DNA of 64,000 nucleotides from Puccinellia tenuiflora (GCA_012064385.1 QRDG01000415.1:775032-839031); one strand, 5' to 3'. Numbered from the stretch's first letter, positions 25,055-36,290 are shown. Made by a program: numbers and translations. Notes: generated by a model from the sequence alone, not told the origin.

Positions 25055-25374
25055 CTATATATCAAACGCAATCACGATACTAAAATTAGTACCGCCTGGT
25101 CTAAACGAGAAAATAGTTGCTAACCTTTTAGGACACTTGGAAACAAAGAGGATGAAGCTTAAGTGTGGCTCGGGCACCTCATATCATGTTTGTCTTGTGT
25201 GAACTCAAGTGACATCGCTCTAACAGGCATTTCACCGAACACCTCTAGTGCATATGAAGAAAAAAAACTAGCACAAACCTACACCACCTCCCACCAGAAA
25301 AAAAACAAGAGAGAGCGGAGAGGGGCTGCCATATATATAGGGCCAGCCCATTTGTCACTGGTTGTGATACAAAC

Positions 25375-25588
25375 CGGGACTAAAGGGGGGCACCTGGCCG
25401 CAGCGGGCTACAGACCCCTTTTAGTCCCGGTTTGTATCTCAAACCGGGACAAAAGGTCCCTAACGAGCCGGGACAAATGGGGCCGTACGCCACCGCCGTT
25501 TTCGGGGCGACGTGGCCGGACCTTTAGTCCCGGCCCAGGCCACGGCCGGGACTAATGGCCCGGACGAAAGGCCTGTTTTCTACTAGTG
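25375..25588 (-). repeat. CACTA terminal and subterminal repeats
   Basis: At least five copies, in both orientations, of the unit around TTTAGTCCCGGTTTG / CAAACCGGGAC lie next to the terminal CACTAGTAGAAAAC. In En/Spm-like elements such arrays bind the second transposon protein (TNPA class). Here only the array is seen; binding is inferred from the family. Confidence 0.75.
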
Positions 25589-25906
25589 CACGTTAATCCT
25601 CAATAACTCTAAAAATTGTCCATCCGATCTCACGTGTAATTGTCCACAACCGTCGGATTAAAGTGACTCAGCCTCTAGAAAAAAAGTGCCTCGAGAGTCC
25701 TTCCGTGTTGTCCCACCTGTGCACCCGTTCAATGATTTTGTCTGCCAGGAGGAAGACTATCAGATCGTGGTAGACGGCAACTCTGCAATTTTCATCCCTA
25801 AACCGGAAATCTCCATACATCACCGCGCTGCTGCGTGCATCGTCGGCCTGAAAGCTTTTGTGTTTGTCAGCCCTGCACTCTGTACATCACTACCCTAGGT
25901 GGAGCC
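25589..25906. other. Low-copy-looking spacer
   Basis: No assigned feature. A 70-codon ORF (25686-25898, plus) lacks family motifs. It could be 5' leader of the tentative gene that follows. Confidence 0.3.
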
Positions 25907-26319
25907 ATGGCATCGCGGATCTTGCGGCAGGTCAGTCCGGCAAAACGTGATCTGCCATTGTTCAATCAAGCCGACCTACTCTGTTTCTAGATTGTAGTAT
26001 TTCTAATTTTTATTGCGTAATGTGCTCTGTTATTTCTAATCAGATCCAAAAGCCGTTAATTTGTCGCATCACCCAGCTGCCTCCACCTACGGTATAAATT
26101 TCCCTCTACCAATATATGGTATAAATCTCCATCCATTAAGTAATTGCATGCATGCATGCATGGTAGGAATTAGTTTATCATCAAAGGATTGATTTCCGCT
26201 ATCACTGCATGCACGTCTGCATGTTTTCGCTTGCTTTTATCCCATCATGGTGACTAATATTTGTACTCATCATCTAATTTTCCACTTAGCCGGCGCTAAC
26301 TGACGGCATGTACAACTGA
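25907..26319 (+). CDS. Tentative three-exon micro-ORF (33 aa)
   Basis: An ATG in a strong context (GGAGCCATGGCA) at 25907 opens a 24 nt exon ending CAG at 25930. A GT-AG intron runs to 26043, a 48 nt exon spans 26044-26091, and a second GT-AG intron runs to 26289. A last coding piece (26290-26319) ends in TGA. Both introns are phase 0 and both acceptors have pyrimidine-rich tracts with a CTAAT-like branch site. A further donor-like GAAG|GTATG follows the stop at 26322. The peptide begins MASRILRQ and is basic in its first half, like an organelle-targeting leader, but I recognise no family. It could be chance, a non-coding transcript, or the start of a longer alternative frame. Confidence 0.25.
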
Positions 26320-27571
26320 AGGTATGCGTGTATCATGTATGTGTAAAATAATATATGCATTCAAATAGGGCACTCAAATTAGTACAGTTTTAGAGTTTGA
26401 AAGAAAGCCCAATGTTTACCTGAACAAATTAACATTGTACCAGTGCAGGTGTGGGGTATGGAAGCAAGAATAGAATTCAAGAATTACCAAGTCAACCGCA
26501 TATATGTTTGATCGGACAAGGTTAGCTTTTCCATAAATTTTATTGTTAAATATGAAAATATATGTGCAATCGGGCGTACGCAGCATTTTCTTTGAACATA
26601 TCGAATATTTCCACATGGGCTTTGTACATCCATCTTCCACTACATTACTATTGAATCCCTATAAATTGTCATGTTAATTTGGGAAAAAAATGATGGGCAC
26701 AAAAATTATTTCGTGACGTACTGATAGATTAATGTGATAATGTGTCATGAAGAAGGATATCTAAACGAATTTTGTAGTTCATGAATTACGGTGCTAGGAA
26801 GGACAAACAACACACACAGGAATGTTAATATGTGGTGACAAAAAAAATTTGCTGTACACCCTCTCAGAACCTTCTAGAATTATTTATAGTGATAAGCGTA
26901 CTCTTTGTTTAATGCATACCATTAACGTATGCATGGAATTAGTAAGTTTGGAATTGTCGGTTTCATCTTTCTTTTTACGGAATGATAACAATGAATATAT
27001 GTAAAAGCTGATAATTAAGTGGCTAAAAGAAATCCTATCATGTTAAATATTTGACATAGTTGATATGAACTATCTGCATGAAAAAGGATATATACGGCAG
27101 TCATATCTTCTATTTTAAATATGCGGTAAGATATTTTCTGCAAGTTTCACTAATGCAACTCAAATGTTCTAAAATCTTGGTCTGATGGTCTTATGTAACA
27201 CCTACATATATGAAGTCTTTCCCCATGTGTTGCTAATTAATTCTTATGAAGTTATACTCATGATTTTGTAGGCTGTTTTTTCCGGTTGTATCGTGACTTT
27301 GCATTGACTAATTAAGATTCCTAATAAGTGCCTTAGTAATCACATCTTTCTTTAATGTCACAAATTTGGGACGCATGAGGTGTCCAAGCATACAAACTTT
27401 TCCAAGGTTAGTTTTCCTTAACTTAAAGAGATGGATAGCAGAATTAGCATATGAAACAACCATTACTAATGTAAGATACACGGTAAAAAATAGGTTCATG
27501 TTATTCATAAATAATAATGTGAAATACAAAAATGTAGGCCAGTGTGGATGCACGGGTTGACGACTAGTAAT
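26320..27571. other. AT-rich low-copy spacer
   Basis: 1.25 kb without a recognisable gene or complete mobile element. Short ORFs on both strands have no motifs. Confidence 0.5.
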
Positions 27572-28319
27572 CAGGGTTTTGAATTTCGGCCGGAAAAAAT
27601 AAATTTCGGGCGAAATTCGGCCATTTCATTTAGGCCTGGTAAAATTGTCTGCCGGTCAAATAATTTCGGCCCTATTTGAATTTTTGGGTCGATCCAGCCA
27701 CCGGCTCAGCCTGCCTTGCTAATCTTCCGGTGGGTTAAAAGGCACAAACGGATCCCCAAACCCTAAAAAATCCTAAAAATCCCCCAAACTCTCCTGTGCG
27801 CCGCCGCCTCTCCTGCATCCCTTCTTTCTCGTCTAGAACTTCACTTCGTGGCGACGGTGTCCACAAGCCTCCGGGCTGCTCGTCCGGGCAGCCGGAACTG
27901 GACCGGAGTGTGGCGTAGATGCGCGTGGCTGGGCAGCGGGATTTTTGTGCTAATCAGAGCATGATGAGTACTAAGTACTGTAGTACTCATGGTGATTGGA
28001 GTTGTGGATTCATGATAGTCAATGTACTAAATCGAATTGCTGATTGCAGTGAAAGCAACCGAGTAGTTCTTGGGTATATAAGCAATCCATGGATCAGTTG
28101 TTGTTCAGTTTGATTGTCCTTTATTCCATTGCTGCAGGATTTCACATATTTTTTACAATTTCGCCCATTTTCGTTCAGAATTCGCCCACTTTTTCGTTCG
28201 AAGATTCAAATTTTAGATTATGCTTTTCGTCCGAGTTTTTCCGAAAAAGTTCCGAAATTCCGAATTTCGTCCATTTTGTTCTGGGGCGGTAAAATTTGTA
28301 AACGAAATCCAAATCCTTG
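27572..28319. mobile_element. Non-autonomous hAT element (748 bp)
   Basis: The element starts CAGGGTTTTGAATTTCGG and ends in the inverted counterpart (reverse complement CAAGGATTTGGATTTCG), giving 17 bp terminal inverted repeats with few mismatches. It is flanked by a perfect 8 bp duplication CTAGTAAT at 27564-27571 and 28320-28327, the size made by hAT transposases. TTTCGGCC / GGGCGAAATT motifs recur near both ends. The inside has a CCCTAAA-rich, then GC-rich leader-like part (27755-27930) but no transposase, so it would need a helper. Confidence 0.9.
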
Positions 28320-28705
28320 CTAGTAATACTAACTTAGAAGAACATAAAATATCTACCGAAAATAAATTAAGTAAATTAAGAATATACATAGAAAAATTAT
28401 AATTATAAAGTACCAATAAATTGCTAACGTCGGAGACATTATATAAACATAATAGAACTTACACGACACATATCACAGTGGACATTGTCTATGGCCATAT
28501 TACAATCAACAAGAGCAATTACATAGGTTTGTGAGCACACACACATGCTTACATATATATATTGGAGGTAACTAGAGGTCGCCCCCGTACAGTCAACAAT
28601 TTATTGGATGTAAAGATTATCATAACTTGGCCATAACTGGAAGCAATGCAACATATACATATAAAAGGCATCGATGCTGGTAGCAGTGCAAGCATATTGT
28701 TTTAG

Positions 28706-29230
28706 CTAGTCCTGTCCTTCTTCCATCTTAGCAACCACTTCCATTTCTTCCGTCTCAACAACCACTGTCAATTTAAAATATGGAACTCCCATTAATTAGC
28801 GCGCATGAGTTAATTTTTTAAGGGAAAGAGAGCAGAAGAGGCCGTCGTGTAGCAAGTAATATGCTTGAAGTTGTGAGATGGGACATGAAGTCAACAAAGT
28901 ACACTAATGAAAATGCATAGAAGGCCACACCTAATTATTAGTTCAAGATACGATACAGAGCTTGTACGTACATATATGAAAGGCACTGAATAGAGTGAGT
29001 TTAGTGAATTTACCGGAATCAACACCTGTACAAAAGACACAACAAGTATTCTTGCAGAATCTTTCAGGGCCTCCCGACTTAATACAAGCAAAACAACATC
29101 TTCTTAACAGCGGCCTTCTGCAGCAATCGCACGGTGCCGCGGTGGCCGCGTTGACAGCGAGGCTCAAAACGAGCAGGCACATGATCACCATAAATTTGGT
29201 AGTGCTAGTGAGGCTCCTCTTGCTCTCCAT
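28706..29230 (-). CDS. Secreted cysteine-rich (thionin-like) peptide, two exons, 91 aa
   Basis: Exon 1 (29230-29014) encodes a basic N-terminus and a hydrophobic signal peptide with a likely cleavage after NAATAA (about residue 32). A compact region with ten cysteines follows, at residues 34, 36, 37, 45, 46, 49, 59, 63, 64 and 67. The donor at 29013 (GTAAAT) leaves phase 1. The acceptor at 28765 (GACAG) joins in frame to exon 2 (28764-28706), which encodes a short acidic tail rich in E and V and ends in TAG. Spacing of the CC, C, GG and CxxxCC groups recalls plant thionins, whose precursors also have an acidic C-terminal part. Thionins have six or eight cysteines and a longer tail, so this is thionin-like at most. 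A TATA box lies 93 bp upstream. The product is expected to be exported and perhaps antimicrobial; that role is inference. Confidence 0.75.
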
Positions 29231-29322
29231 TTCCTCCTGCTGCTTCTACCTGCCTTGGTTACCTAGTCAAGTTACTTGGTTTTGTGTTGAGAGGTGCTTC
29301 TTGAATGGATGTTGCCGACTGC

Positions 29323-29331
29323 AATTTATAG
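29323..29331 (-). promoter_or_regulatory. TATA box of the cysteine-rich peptide gene
   Basis: CTATAAATT on the minus strand, in a GC-flanked context, about 93 bp before the ATG at 29230. This is typical TATA-to-start spacing for a short plant 5' leader. Confidence 0.6.
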
Positions 29332-32247
29332 GCAGCTAAGTTGCATTATGATATGGATAGTGTATGGATAGGTGTAAAATAAAGTATTATTCTACTTCAG
29401 TACTTCACCTACCATATTCATTATTAGGTAGAACCGTAGAAGGCGAAACCACAACAATAGTGTGCTATGAGGCACCAAAAGTTAGCCACAGCAGTGGAGG
29501 ACCTATGATATTAGCAGACTAGAAGCAACCACCATGAAGGCAAGTAACACTAGCCCGTCAAATATGATTTTTAGCTAGATGGTTATCTATACAAAATTGA
29601 TTGGTAGCAATATAGGCGTCTGGTTTGCTAGGAAAGACCTTTAGCAAGGTTTATCTTCTCCATATTGTTGGAGGTCTGATGATAAGTATGGCGTACGTGG
29701 AACTCTCTACCAAGTCTTCATATTTCAGTCCACACCTTTACAACTTGCACGTGAAATACACACCCAATTATTAGCATTTTTTGTTAGGCTCCCTTTTACA
29801 AATTCATTTGTTTGTTAATATACCATTGTCATTTTAACAAAAAATATATTTTTATTCAGCTAGCCGTGGTCGAGCACGATAAATTTTTGTCCAAGGCTTG
29901 GAAACAAAGTATATGTTTTTATTGAGCTAGCCGCGGTCGAGCATTCATCTTATGTTTCTAAGAGACAACACCAAGATCGTATGGGTTGTGATAGTTCTAT
30001 CAAACTTGTTTTTATATGACGTAGAAACGCTATAGATAGTTATATGATACAATGCACAAGGATTAGCATAATTAATCTCCGCATCAAAAGTTTAATTTAC
30101 AATATCAACTACAAAGTCATCTTTGCCTTGATTAAGAATTTAAGATTGCTTCAACTCATCACGACCAAGCTTCCACTTGATCCATGGAGCTGGTATTACA
30201 CTCGCCGGCTAAGGGAGCCTCAAGAATTCCACCTCCACCGCCAGCCGTCCGTATGTTCATGGAGGCGTCGACCGCCGGCGTCAGCAGGAGCAGCACGGAT
30301 TCTCGTCTGCGCAGCGAGCCTATGAATTCCACCGCCACTGTTTAATGTCCGGCCAGCCATCCATGGTGGCGAGGACGGCAGGCATTAGCAGAACAAGAAC
30401 GACGGAGGGCAATAGCAGCAGCAGAGACAAAAGATGACTTTGATTGGTGGTTCTCGCTGGTCTCTTACCGAATAATAACTTTATTTTACACCTATCGAAG
30501 ATTCATGTGGTTCTCGCTGGTCTTCGCCTCCTCCTCGCTTGCCTCCGCCATTATACTATGTCGCTCTGCAGGCATGTGTCATTGTCTGCGTGTTGTGGTG
30601 CCAAAGCCTCTACTCGCCATGTTCCGATACTAGATTCGAACGGCGCGGCTTGCCGCGCGGCACTTTTTGGTTCTTTGAATTTTTTACCCGTGGTTTTCAT
30701 ATTTTATACAGATTATTAAGGAGATGGTTAATATTCTAATATATAAGCTAAACAAAAATGGTAAAATCATAGTCATGCAGATATGTTTAACATATCTGGA
30801 TCAAGCACAGATATCACAACATTATTTACATAAAGAAAAGTAGGGCACATCTCTAAGTTGAAATGAAAACAACAATAACGATATCACACGATCAGAAGCG
30901 TAAGAAACAGGAAATACGGAGCAGTCGTCAAACACATAGTCACATAGTGACCCATATAAAATGTATTGGAGATGAGGTTATTAAATTGAAAGAAAGATAT
31001 ACAACTATTATGGAAATCGTGCTAGTTCGTTATTAACTGCTCAAGGTATATTACAACATTCCAGAAATATCAGAATAATAATACAATTTATTTGATCAAT
31101 ATTTTTCTTAGCGTATACCTTATCAAGGTAATCTGCAACATTAGTGATTTTGAATCACTCGAATGAGGGGATGGGGATCAACTTACCTTATCAAGGTAAT
31201 CTACAACATTAGGGATTTTGAATCACATGAAAGGAAGGGCAACTGCAAAATAGGAGCTGATTTTAGAACTCGGAGAAGGCACACAAAACAATTAATGTAT
31301 GCATGCATCACAAGGTGGATTCAAATAAAAGGCATGTAGTCTAATTACAGATTTGAGAATATATACATGTAGCATAGACATAAAGAATCTCTTATTTGCT
31401 AATAAATTGTTCTACATGTGTAGTTGCTCAATCGATTTGACAATATATATATATGTAGCATAGACATAAAGAATCATATATTTGAGCCCATGGCAGTTTT
31501 TCTCTTCAGATAACAACCATGAGAAAAAAAAAACACATGAAAAGAAAAGGAGTTGTGTTTAATATATATGCACATTCTCGGGGTGGCTTGTGTGCCCTCG
31601 ACAGAAATAACATCTTTTCATATGGCAGGCTGACAGATATCGGATTCGATCCTAGATCCACGGGTGTGGCCGGAACCAACGTCTTTGCTCGTGCAGGCAT
31701 AGTGAGTTGGCCAATCTGAACTTGTTCTCTAGTTTTTTTTGGAATAAAGCTTTGTCATAACTTAAGTCGATCAAATGTATTTGATACTACACAAGGGTAT
31801 TAAACATTTTTAGTATAAAATAACATGCCAACATATACCTGCTTAATTATTGAAGATCTAAATTTGCAATTTTGCATAACTATGAATCATTAAGATTTCG
31901 CTATCTTCTAGCTATGGCAACAATAATTCGTACAAAGAAATCAAAAAGAGGAGGTATTCGGCTAGACCTTGTAGATTCTAGTGAAGTGTGTCAATGTCGA
32001 ATAGCCAATCTAAGGTCTTCATTCAGTACTGAAACAAACATAACCTAAGATATATATGGCATCCCAAAATAAATTCATTGGATTCCCAAACATGTGGAGT
32101 ATAGTATCCAAAGGGCCAGGGGAGGATGAGAGCACACATACAACAACAAAAAAAGGATGGGAGCACACATATAACATGTTAGACAACCACTAAAACCTCA
32201 TGCGATGCAACAACATTGAAATAGTTCAAGCAAGGTGATGCCCTAAC
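29332..32247. other. Low-copy spacer with local direct duplications
   Basis: No gene recognised. Three short direct duplications are visible: a TTTTTATT-AGCTAGCCG unit at about 29849 and 29911; a unit with ACCTTATCAAGGTAATCT at about 31117 and 31185; and a unit with ATGTAGCATAGACATAAAG at about 31368 and 31452. A plus-strand ORF at 31519-31719 has no known motif. Part may be intronic or downstream sequence of the degenerate protease gene to the right. Confidence 0.45.
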
Positions 32248-32737
32248 CTGGAATCTTTTGAGAGTAATAGAGCCTGATGAACTGTAAGATGCTTCCATAC
32301 TTTGACATAGTGGCTGCATCTGCAAAACAACAACAAATAGGTTAAAAATGTCGTCTGATTCAGATTTTGATTGTGCGTGGATTGATTATTGTACATTATT
32401 AAAAGTAACGTTTGTTTACGTATTTTGGAAGAGACTTCAATAGACCAAGGGAGGATCATTATTATATAGATCGCTAATAAAAGCAAGCTGGTTTCAGTAT
32501 ATACCCAAACTAAATAACAGCCGGCAATATATGAAAATATGACCCTGTAAATTTATGTTCAGATATTAGTGTACAAATGAAATAAATGGAAGTTACACAT
32601 CACATCTGTACTTGTCCCCATCAAGCCATTCCACAACAGTAAACTGATCCAAGCACCCTTCCACCATGAACTTCGACAGTCAAGTCCGCCATATTTTCAT
32701 AGCAATTTGAGGCCACTCCACATGCAGTACACTAAAC
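32248..32737 (-). pseudogene. Ubiquitin-specific protease (UBP16-19-like) fragment, broken
   Basis: Two exon-like blocks on the minus strand carry parts of the plant UBP catalytic domain. Block A (32737-32597) reads CTACGVASNCYENMADLTVE, then after a frameshift CLDQFTVVEWLDGDKYRCD. It begins after an acceptor (CCTTGCAG) and ends at a GT donor. Block B (32319-32248) joins in frame with CSHYVKVWKHLTVHQA and, after another frameshift, ITLKRFQ, followed by a donor GTTAGG. In the family these segments form the zinc-binding CxxC...CxxC finger and the strand before the catalytic His box. The Cys box, His box and C-terminus are not found nearby. Splice sites survive, so this is a decayed duplicate of a real gene rather than a processed copy. 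Confidence 0.75.
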
Positions 32738-33579
32738 CTGCAAGGTATATTTAAGTTAGGCACTCTAAGATGGAACTGATCCAAACATGCTATAAATTTG
32801 AAGAGGCATAGCAAAATGTATGGCAAAATCATTGAAAATAAAGCTTCTCAGTTCATATAGATGAACTTCCCTTTGTCCAAAAGGAAATACACTCGACAAA
32901 TCAAAATTTTAAAAAACTATGCAAGAGGATGGGGTCGTTAAAAATCAAATTGCTGCTTTGAAGATGTGAAGAGTGGGGGACTCACCTTGCGGCTGTAGCT
33001 TGAAAGTTGGCGTTGCTCGTGAATGCAATAGTTTCTGGGTCTTCTCTTCCTTCTCCATCCACACTCTCTTCTTACCAGATGAAACTCCTTCAGATCATCC
33101 ATGTACTGATGTACTGATAACCATATCTGCTTTTTTATTTGTATCTGTTTGCATCGAACAAAAAATGCACGATTGAGTTTTCAAGTGGAATCTGTAGTTG
33201 CATCTTATTTTCAGTTTCTCTGACCATCGCCAAAAATCTAAAAGAGGCCCGCCTAAGAAATCAAAAGGAGGCAAAAAGAAAGTTTTTTCTTAAGTAGTAC
33301 TAAATAGATGTTACCTGGGAATAATCCATCACAAACTGTGGTACATAATTTTTATGAACACAACAACAGAAACTATATAAAGTAGGTGAACACACGGTAG
33401 CCTAAAACTGGTGGGCTATACATGGCAATCTTTTGTGAATATACATTACACGAACATGCAAAGGAGGGCATCAGTAGTTCGTAGATCTAGCATGTATTAG
33501 CGTAGGTGCGAGCTCTCATTTAAAGTAGGATTCTGATCACCATCAATCTGAAAGAATTAACACAGGATTATGGGAAAGA
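32738..33579. other. Spacer upstream of the protease fragment
   Basis: No confident gene. On the minus strand an exon-like stretch ends GCCGCAAG|GTGAGT at about 32987, and an acceptor-like TTCTTTCAG lies at about 33550. These may be degenerate 5' exons of the same gene, but I could not match them to the family. Confidence 0.3.
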
Positions 33580-33726
33580 AAAATATGGGCAAACCCTGTG
33601 TGAAATTTGGAAGTGTCGATGGCGGTTGTGCTCAGCCGCAACAATTCGTGGATCTGGGCGGGGAATCCTTGGCGGCAGTTCCCTGAGAGAGAGAAGAGGA
33701 ACCACTGAGAGAGAAGAAGAGGAACC

Positions 33727-33729
<3 letters not shown>

Positions 33730-33785
<56 letters not shown>
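33730..33785. repeat. (GA)n microsatellite
   Basis: About 56 bp of uninterrupted GA dinucleotides. Ser/Leu or Glu/Arg ORFs crossing it are artefacts. Confidence 0.95.
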
Positions 33786-33789
<4 letters not shown>

Positions 33790-33935
33790 GCGGAGGACGC
33801 ACGGAGGACCTTCTAGAAGCCGATCTTCTGGTCCACTTCTTCCTTCCGCTGCGGGGAGAAGAAGGTGCAGCCCACCTCGGGTTGACGGGCGCACGTGGGT
33901 GCTCCTCCTTCTTCGACCTCCATCTCCGTGAGTCA

Positions 33936-34210
33936 GCGCTGGTCGAAGCTGGCCGTGGAGCCGCGATGCGTGTGCTGCACCGCCCGCAGCAGGTCGTGCT
34001 TCCGCCCCTCCCACAGCTCACCCGGGGCGGACGGTGGAGCGGCGGCGGATCTTGTGCTTTCGATTGGAGCAGACGGCGGAGCGGCGGCGCGGCCAGCGCT
34101 GGTCGAAGCTGGCCGTGGAGCCGCGGTGCGTGTCCTGCAACGCTCGCAGCAGGTCGTGCTTCCGCCCCTCCCACAGCTCACCCGGGGCGGACGGTGGAGC
34201 GGCGGCGCGG
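33936..34210. repeat. Tandem duplication, period 160 bp
   Basis: The segment beginning GCGCTGGTCGAAGCTGGCCG at 33936 recurs at 34096. The second copy is about 115 bp long and differs at few positions. Confidence 0.8.
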
Positions 34211-34940
34211 CACGAACCCAGATCGGGCCCTAGATGGGCCCAGATCTGGCCCGTGCCCCCACCACCGTGGTCGTCGACGCATCCTCCGCAGCTACGCCGC
34301 CTCCAGGAGCTCAGCACGACCGCGGCGCCGCCAGCTCCGCCTCCAAGACCGCCGGCTGCCTCCAGGACGCGGGCCACGCGCCGCCACCTCTGCAACGTCG
34401 CCTCCGGGCCTGCGTCTGCGCCTCCATGGCCACGCCTTGCTCGAGCTCGTCGGAGGCAAACCAGCCGCGCGCTGTGGCTCGAGCGAGCAATAGCGAGGGA
34501 GGGGGGACGGTGAGGAGAGGAAGAGCGCGAGGGGGCAGGGGTGCGGCCGTGCGGGACGAACGGATAGGGTTTTCTACCGCGTGGGATGGGGCTTATATAC
34601 AGCAGGCGCGAAATGACTATCTTGCCCATAGAGTTCGACGAATTCACGACCCCTGCCATCGCTCGAAAAAATGGATGGTCCAGATCGCATTGAGATCCTT
34701 ATCTACGGTCCATATACTCTAATCGCTGAGAAGCGCCCTGGGAGGGGCAAGGAAGTATGCTTTAGATTCGACCAATCCCTACCGACCCCTCCTAGACTGT
34801 GTAGCCCCACAGGTTATAATTAACAAGATGCATGCAGTAGGTTAGAATGGATAGTTTTTGCCGTCTTGTTTTTTGTTTGGTGGGCACCTCAGATCCATCC
34901 TTTATTTTTCTCTTTTGATTGGGTTGAAGTTGGTTTGATC

Positions 34941-34961
34941 CGTACCGTACCGTACCGTACC
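34941..34961. repeat. (CGTAC)n minisatellite
   Basis: Four exact copies of a five-base unit (CGTAC) plus one extra base. Confidence 0.85.
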
Positions 34962-35059
34962 ATGCTTTCTTTCTTGTTGTCAAGATCCATAAATTTATCG
35001 CTAGTGGTCATGTGCTCCTTGATGAAGTTCCGTGTGGATATTTTTGTGGATATTTTTTA

Positions 35060-35343
35060 TTTGCTAAGGTCATAGCCAATGGAACGTCATTGTGGAAGAA
35101 CTGCATTGGATGTACTGACATAAATACCTAATATGATCATCAACTTGCAATATTAAAAAAATCCATCATTCAACCTTGCAATAGACAAGGTTGTCTCTTT
35201 CGCGTGTTGCTCTAGTTGTGCCCTGCTAAGGAAAAAAGATACCCCAGTTGTTAACTTGGTACGGTAGTTATCTATATTGTACGTTGCACCTAAACTAATG
35301 CACAGTCATGGGTTGTGACAAGACAGTATAATATTGATTGGAT
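35060..35343 (+). repeat. Dispersed repeat, copy 1
   Basis: Clearly similar in the same orientation to 57611-57902. Both share GGTCATAGCCAA, TTGTCTCT-TCGCGTG, GTTGTTAACTTGGTA and a final TTGATTG. It has no ORF or terminal repeats that I can see, so it may be an unclassified element or a segmental duplicate. Confidence 0.65.
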
Positions 35344-36290
35344 CCTACTTAGCAGCCGCCCCCTTGTGATTGATCAGGAGAAATATCTAGAAAAGCTTGA
35401 AAACTTGACAAAAAGGGATTGAGTTTTCAAGCTTCCGTGTAAAGTTGCTACTTCTATATGGTCAATCATCCAGATGGGGTCTACCTTATACCCACTACGA
35501 AGCATTATTGCAAATATTTTTGTTAATTGGTTGAATAATGTGGATCATAGGTTTAAACGACTTATTGGGTTGGAGCGCTAGCCATTATATGATCGTTTTG
35601 GCTGTGTAGAAATGACAAGATTTTTAATGACAAAAATTCGACTCTCATGTAGCTTCTCTACAGAAGTACAGCTACTCTCCGTTCTTGGTCTCCGTTGCAA
35701 CGTGTAGAGCATCGCGACCTGTTTACGAAGGTGTGTACAAGATTGGAGGTCACAGCGAGGAATTTTTTATCCCAATATGGATGGCAGCATAATTTGCGGA
35801 TCGGCCCTCCACCTACTCACTACAGGAATGAGGCCAGGTGCCGACGGCCGCCTGCTACGCCGACGGCAATTTGTCGGGGCCGTCGGCGTAGCTTCCTGGC
35901 GGGCCAGCCGGTCGAGGTGGCCGTCGGCACACCTTTGCCGTCGGCGTAGGATGGTTGTGCCGACGGCACAGCCGTCGGCATAGGTTCACAGGGCTACGCC
36001 GACGGCAAAGCCATCGGCATAGATATGATTTTTTTCTATTTTCATTTAATATGAAATAATTCATATCTTTAAATCCGTAAATCGAAATTTAACAAATAAA
36101 ATGTCTAAATCGATTAGAAAAATGAGAGGATTCCAAATATGACATCCATATAATATTTTTCACCATGCATATGACTTTTTGTAACATATTTTTGGTACTA
36201 GCTTACTTAAAAAGTCATATTTGATACTTAAAAAATGGAAAATCATATTTATGAAAATATTTTGGAAATTATTTTTGGCACTTAAACAAT

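Larger units (their letters stand above)
23196..25588 (-). mobile_element. CACTA transposon, 5' portion (truncated by the Angela-type insertion)
   Basis: The right end reads CACTAGTAGAAAACAGGCC on the minus strand, a standard CACTA terminus. Subterminal repeats with the TTTAGTCCCGG / GGGACTAA core fill 25375-25560. A tnp2-type transposase reads leftward from about 25054 and is cut off at 23196 by the Angela LTR. The opposite terminus and the transposase C-terminus are not elsewhere in the window. Confidence 0.85.
33580..34620 (-). promoter_or_regulatory. GC-rich promoter and first-exon-like block
   Basis: A sharply GC- and CpG-rich kilobase in an AT-rich setting. On the minus strand a TATATAAG box (34592-34599) is followed by a pyrimidine-rich leader and an ATG in good context at 34427. 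That ATG opens only 38 codons; a different frame stays open longer. It points toward the protease fragment and could be the remnant promoter of that locus or a retroposon leader. It contains a (GA)n tract and a 160 bp tandem duplication, which explain the long low-complexity ORFs in several frames. Confidence 0.35.

Noticed and set aside
33568..34174. Long minus-strand ORFs with poly-Leu/Ser stretches
   Set aside because: They are produced by the (GA)n microsatellite and GC-rich composition.
34018..34722. ORFs of 160-213 codons in several frames of the GC-rich block
   Set aside because: All frames are open together because stops are rare in GC-rich DNA, and the tandem duplication is visible in them.
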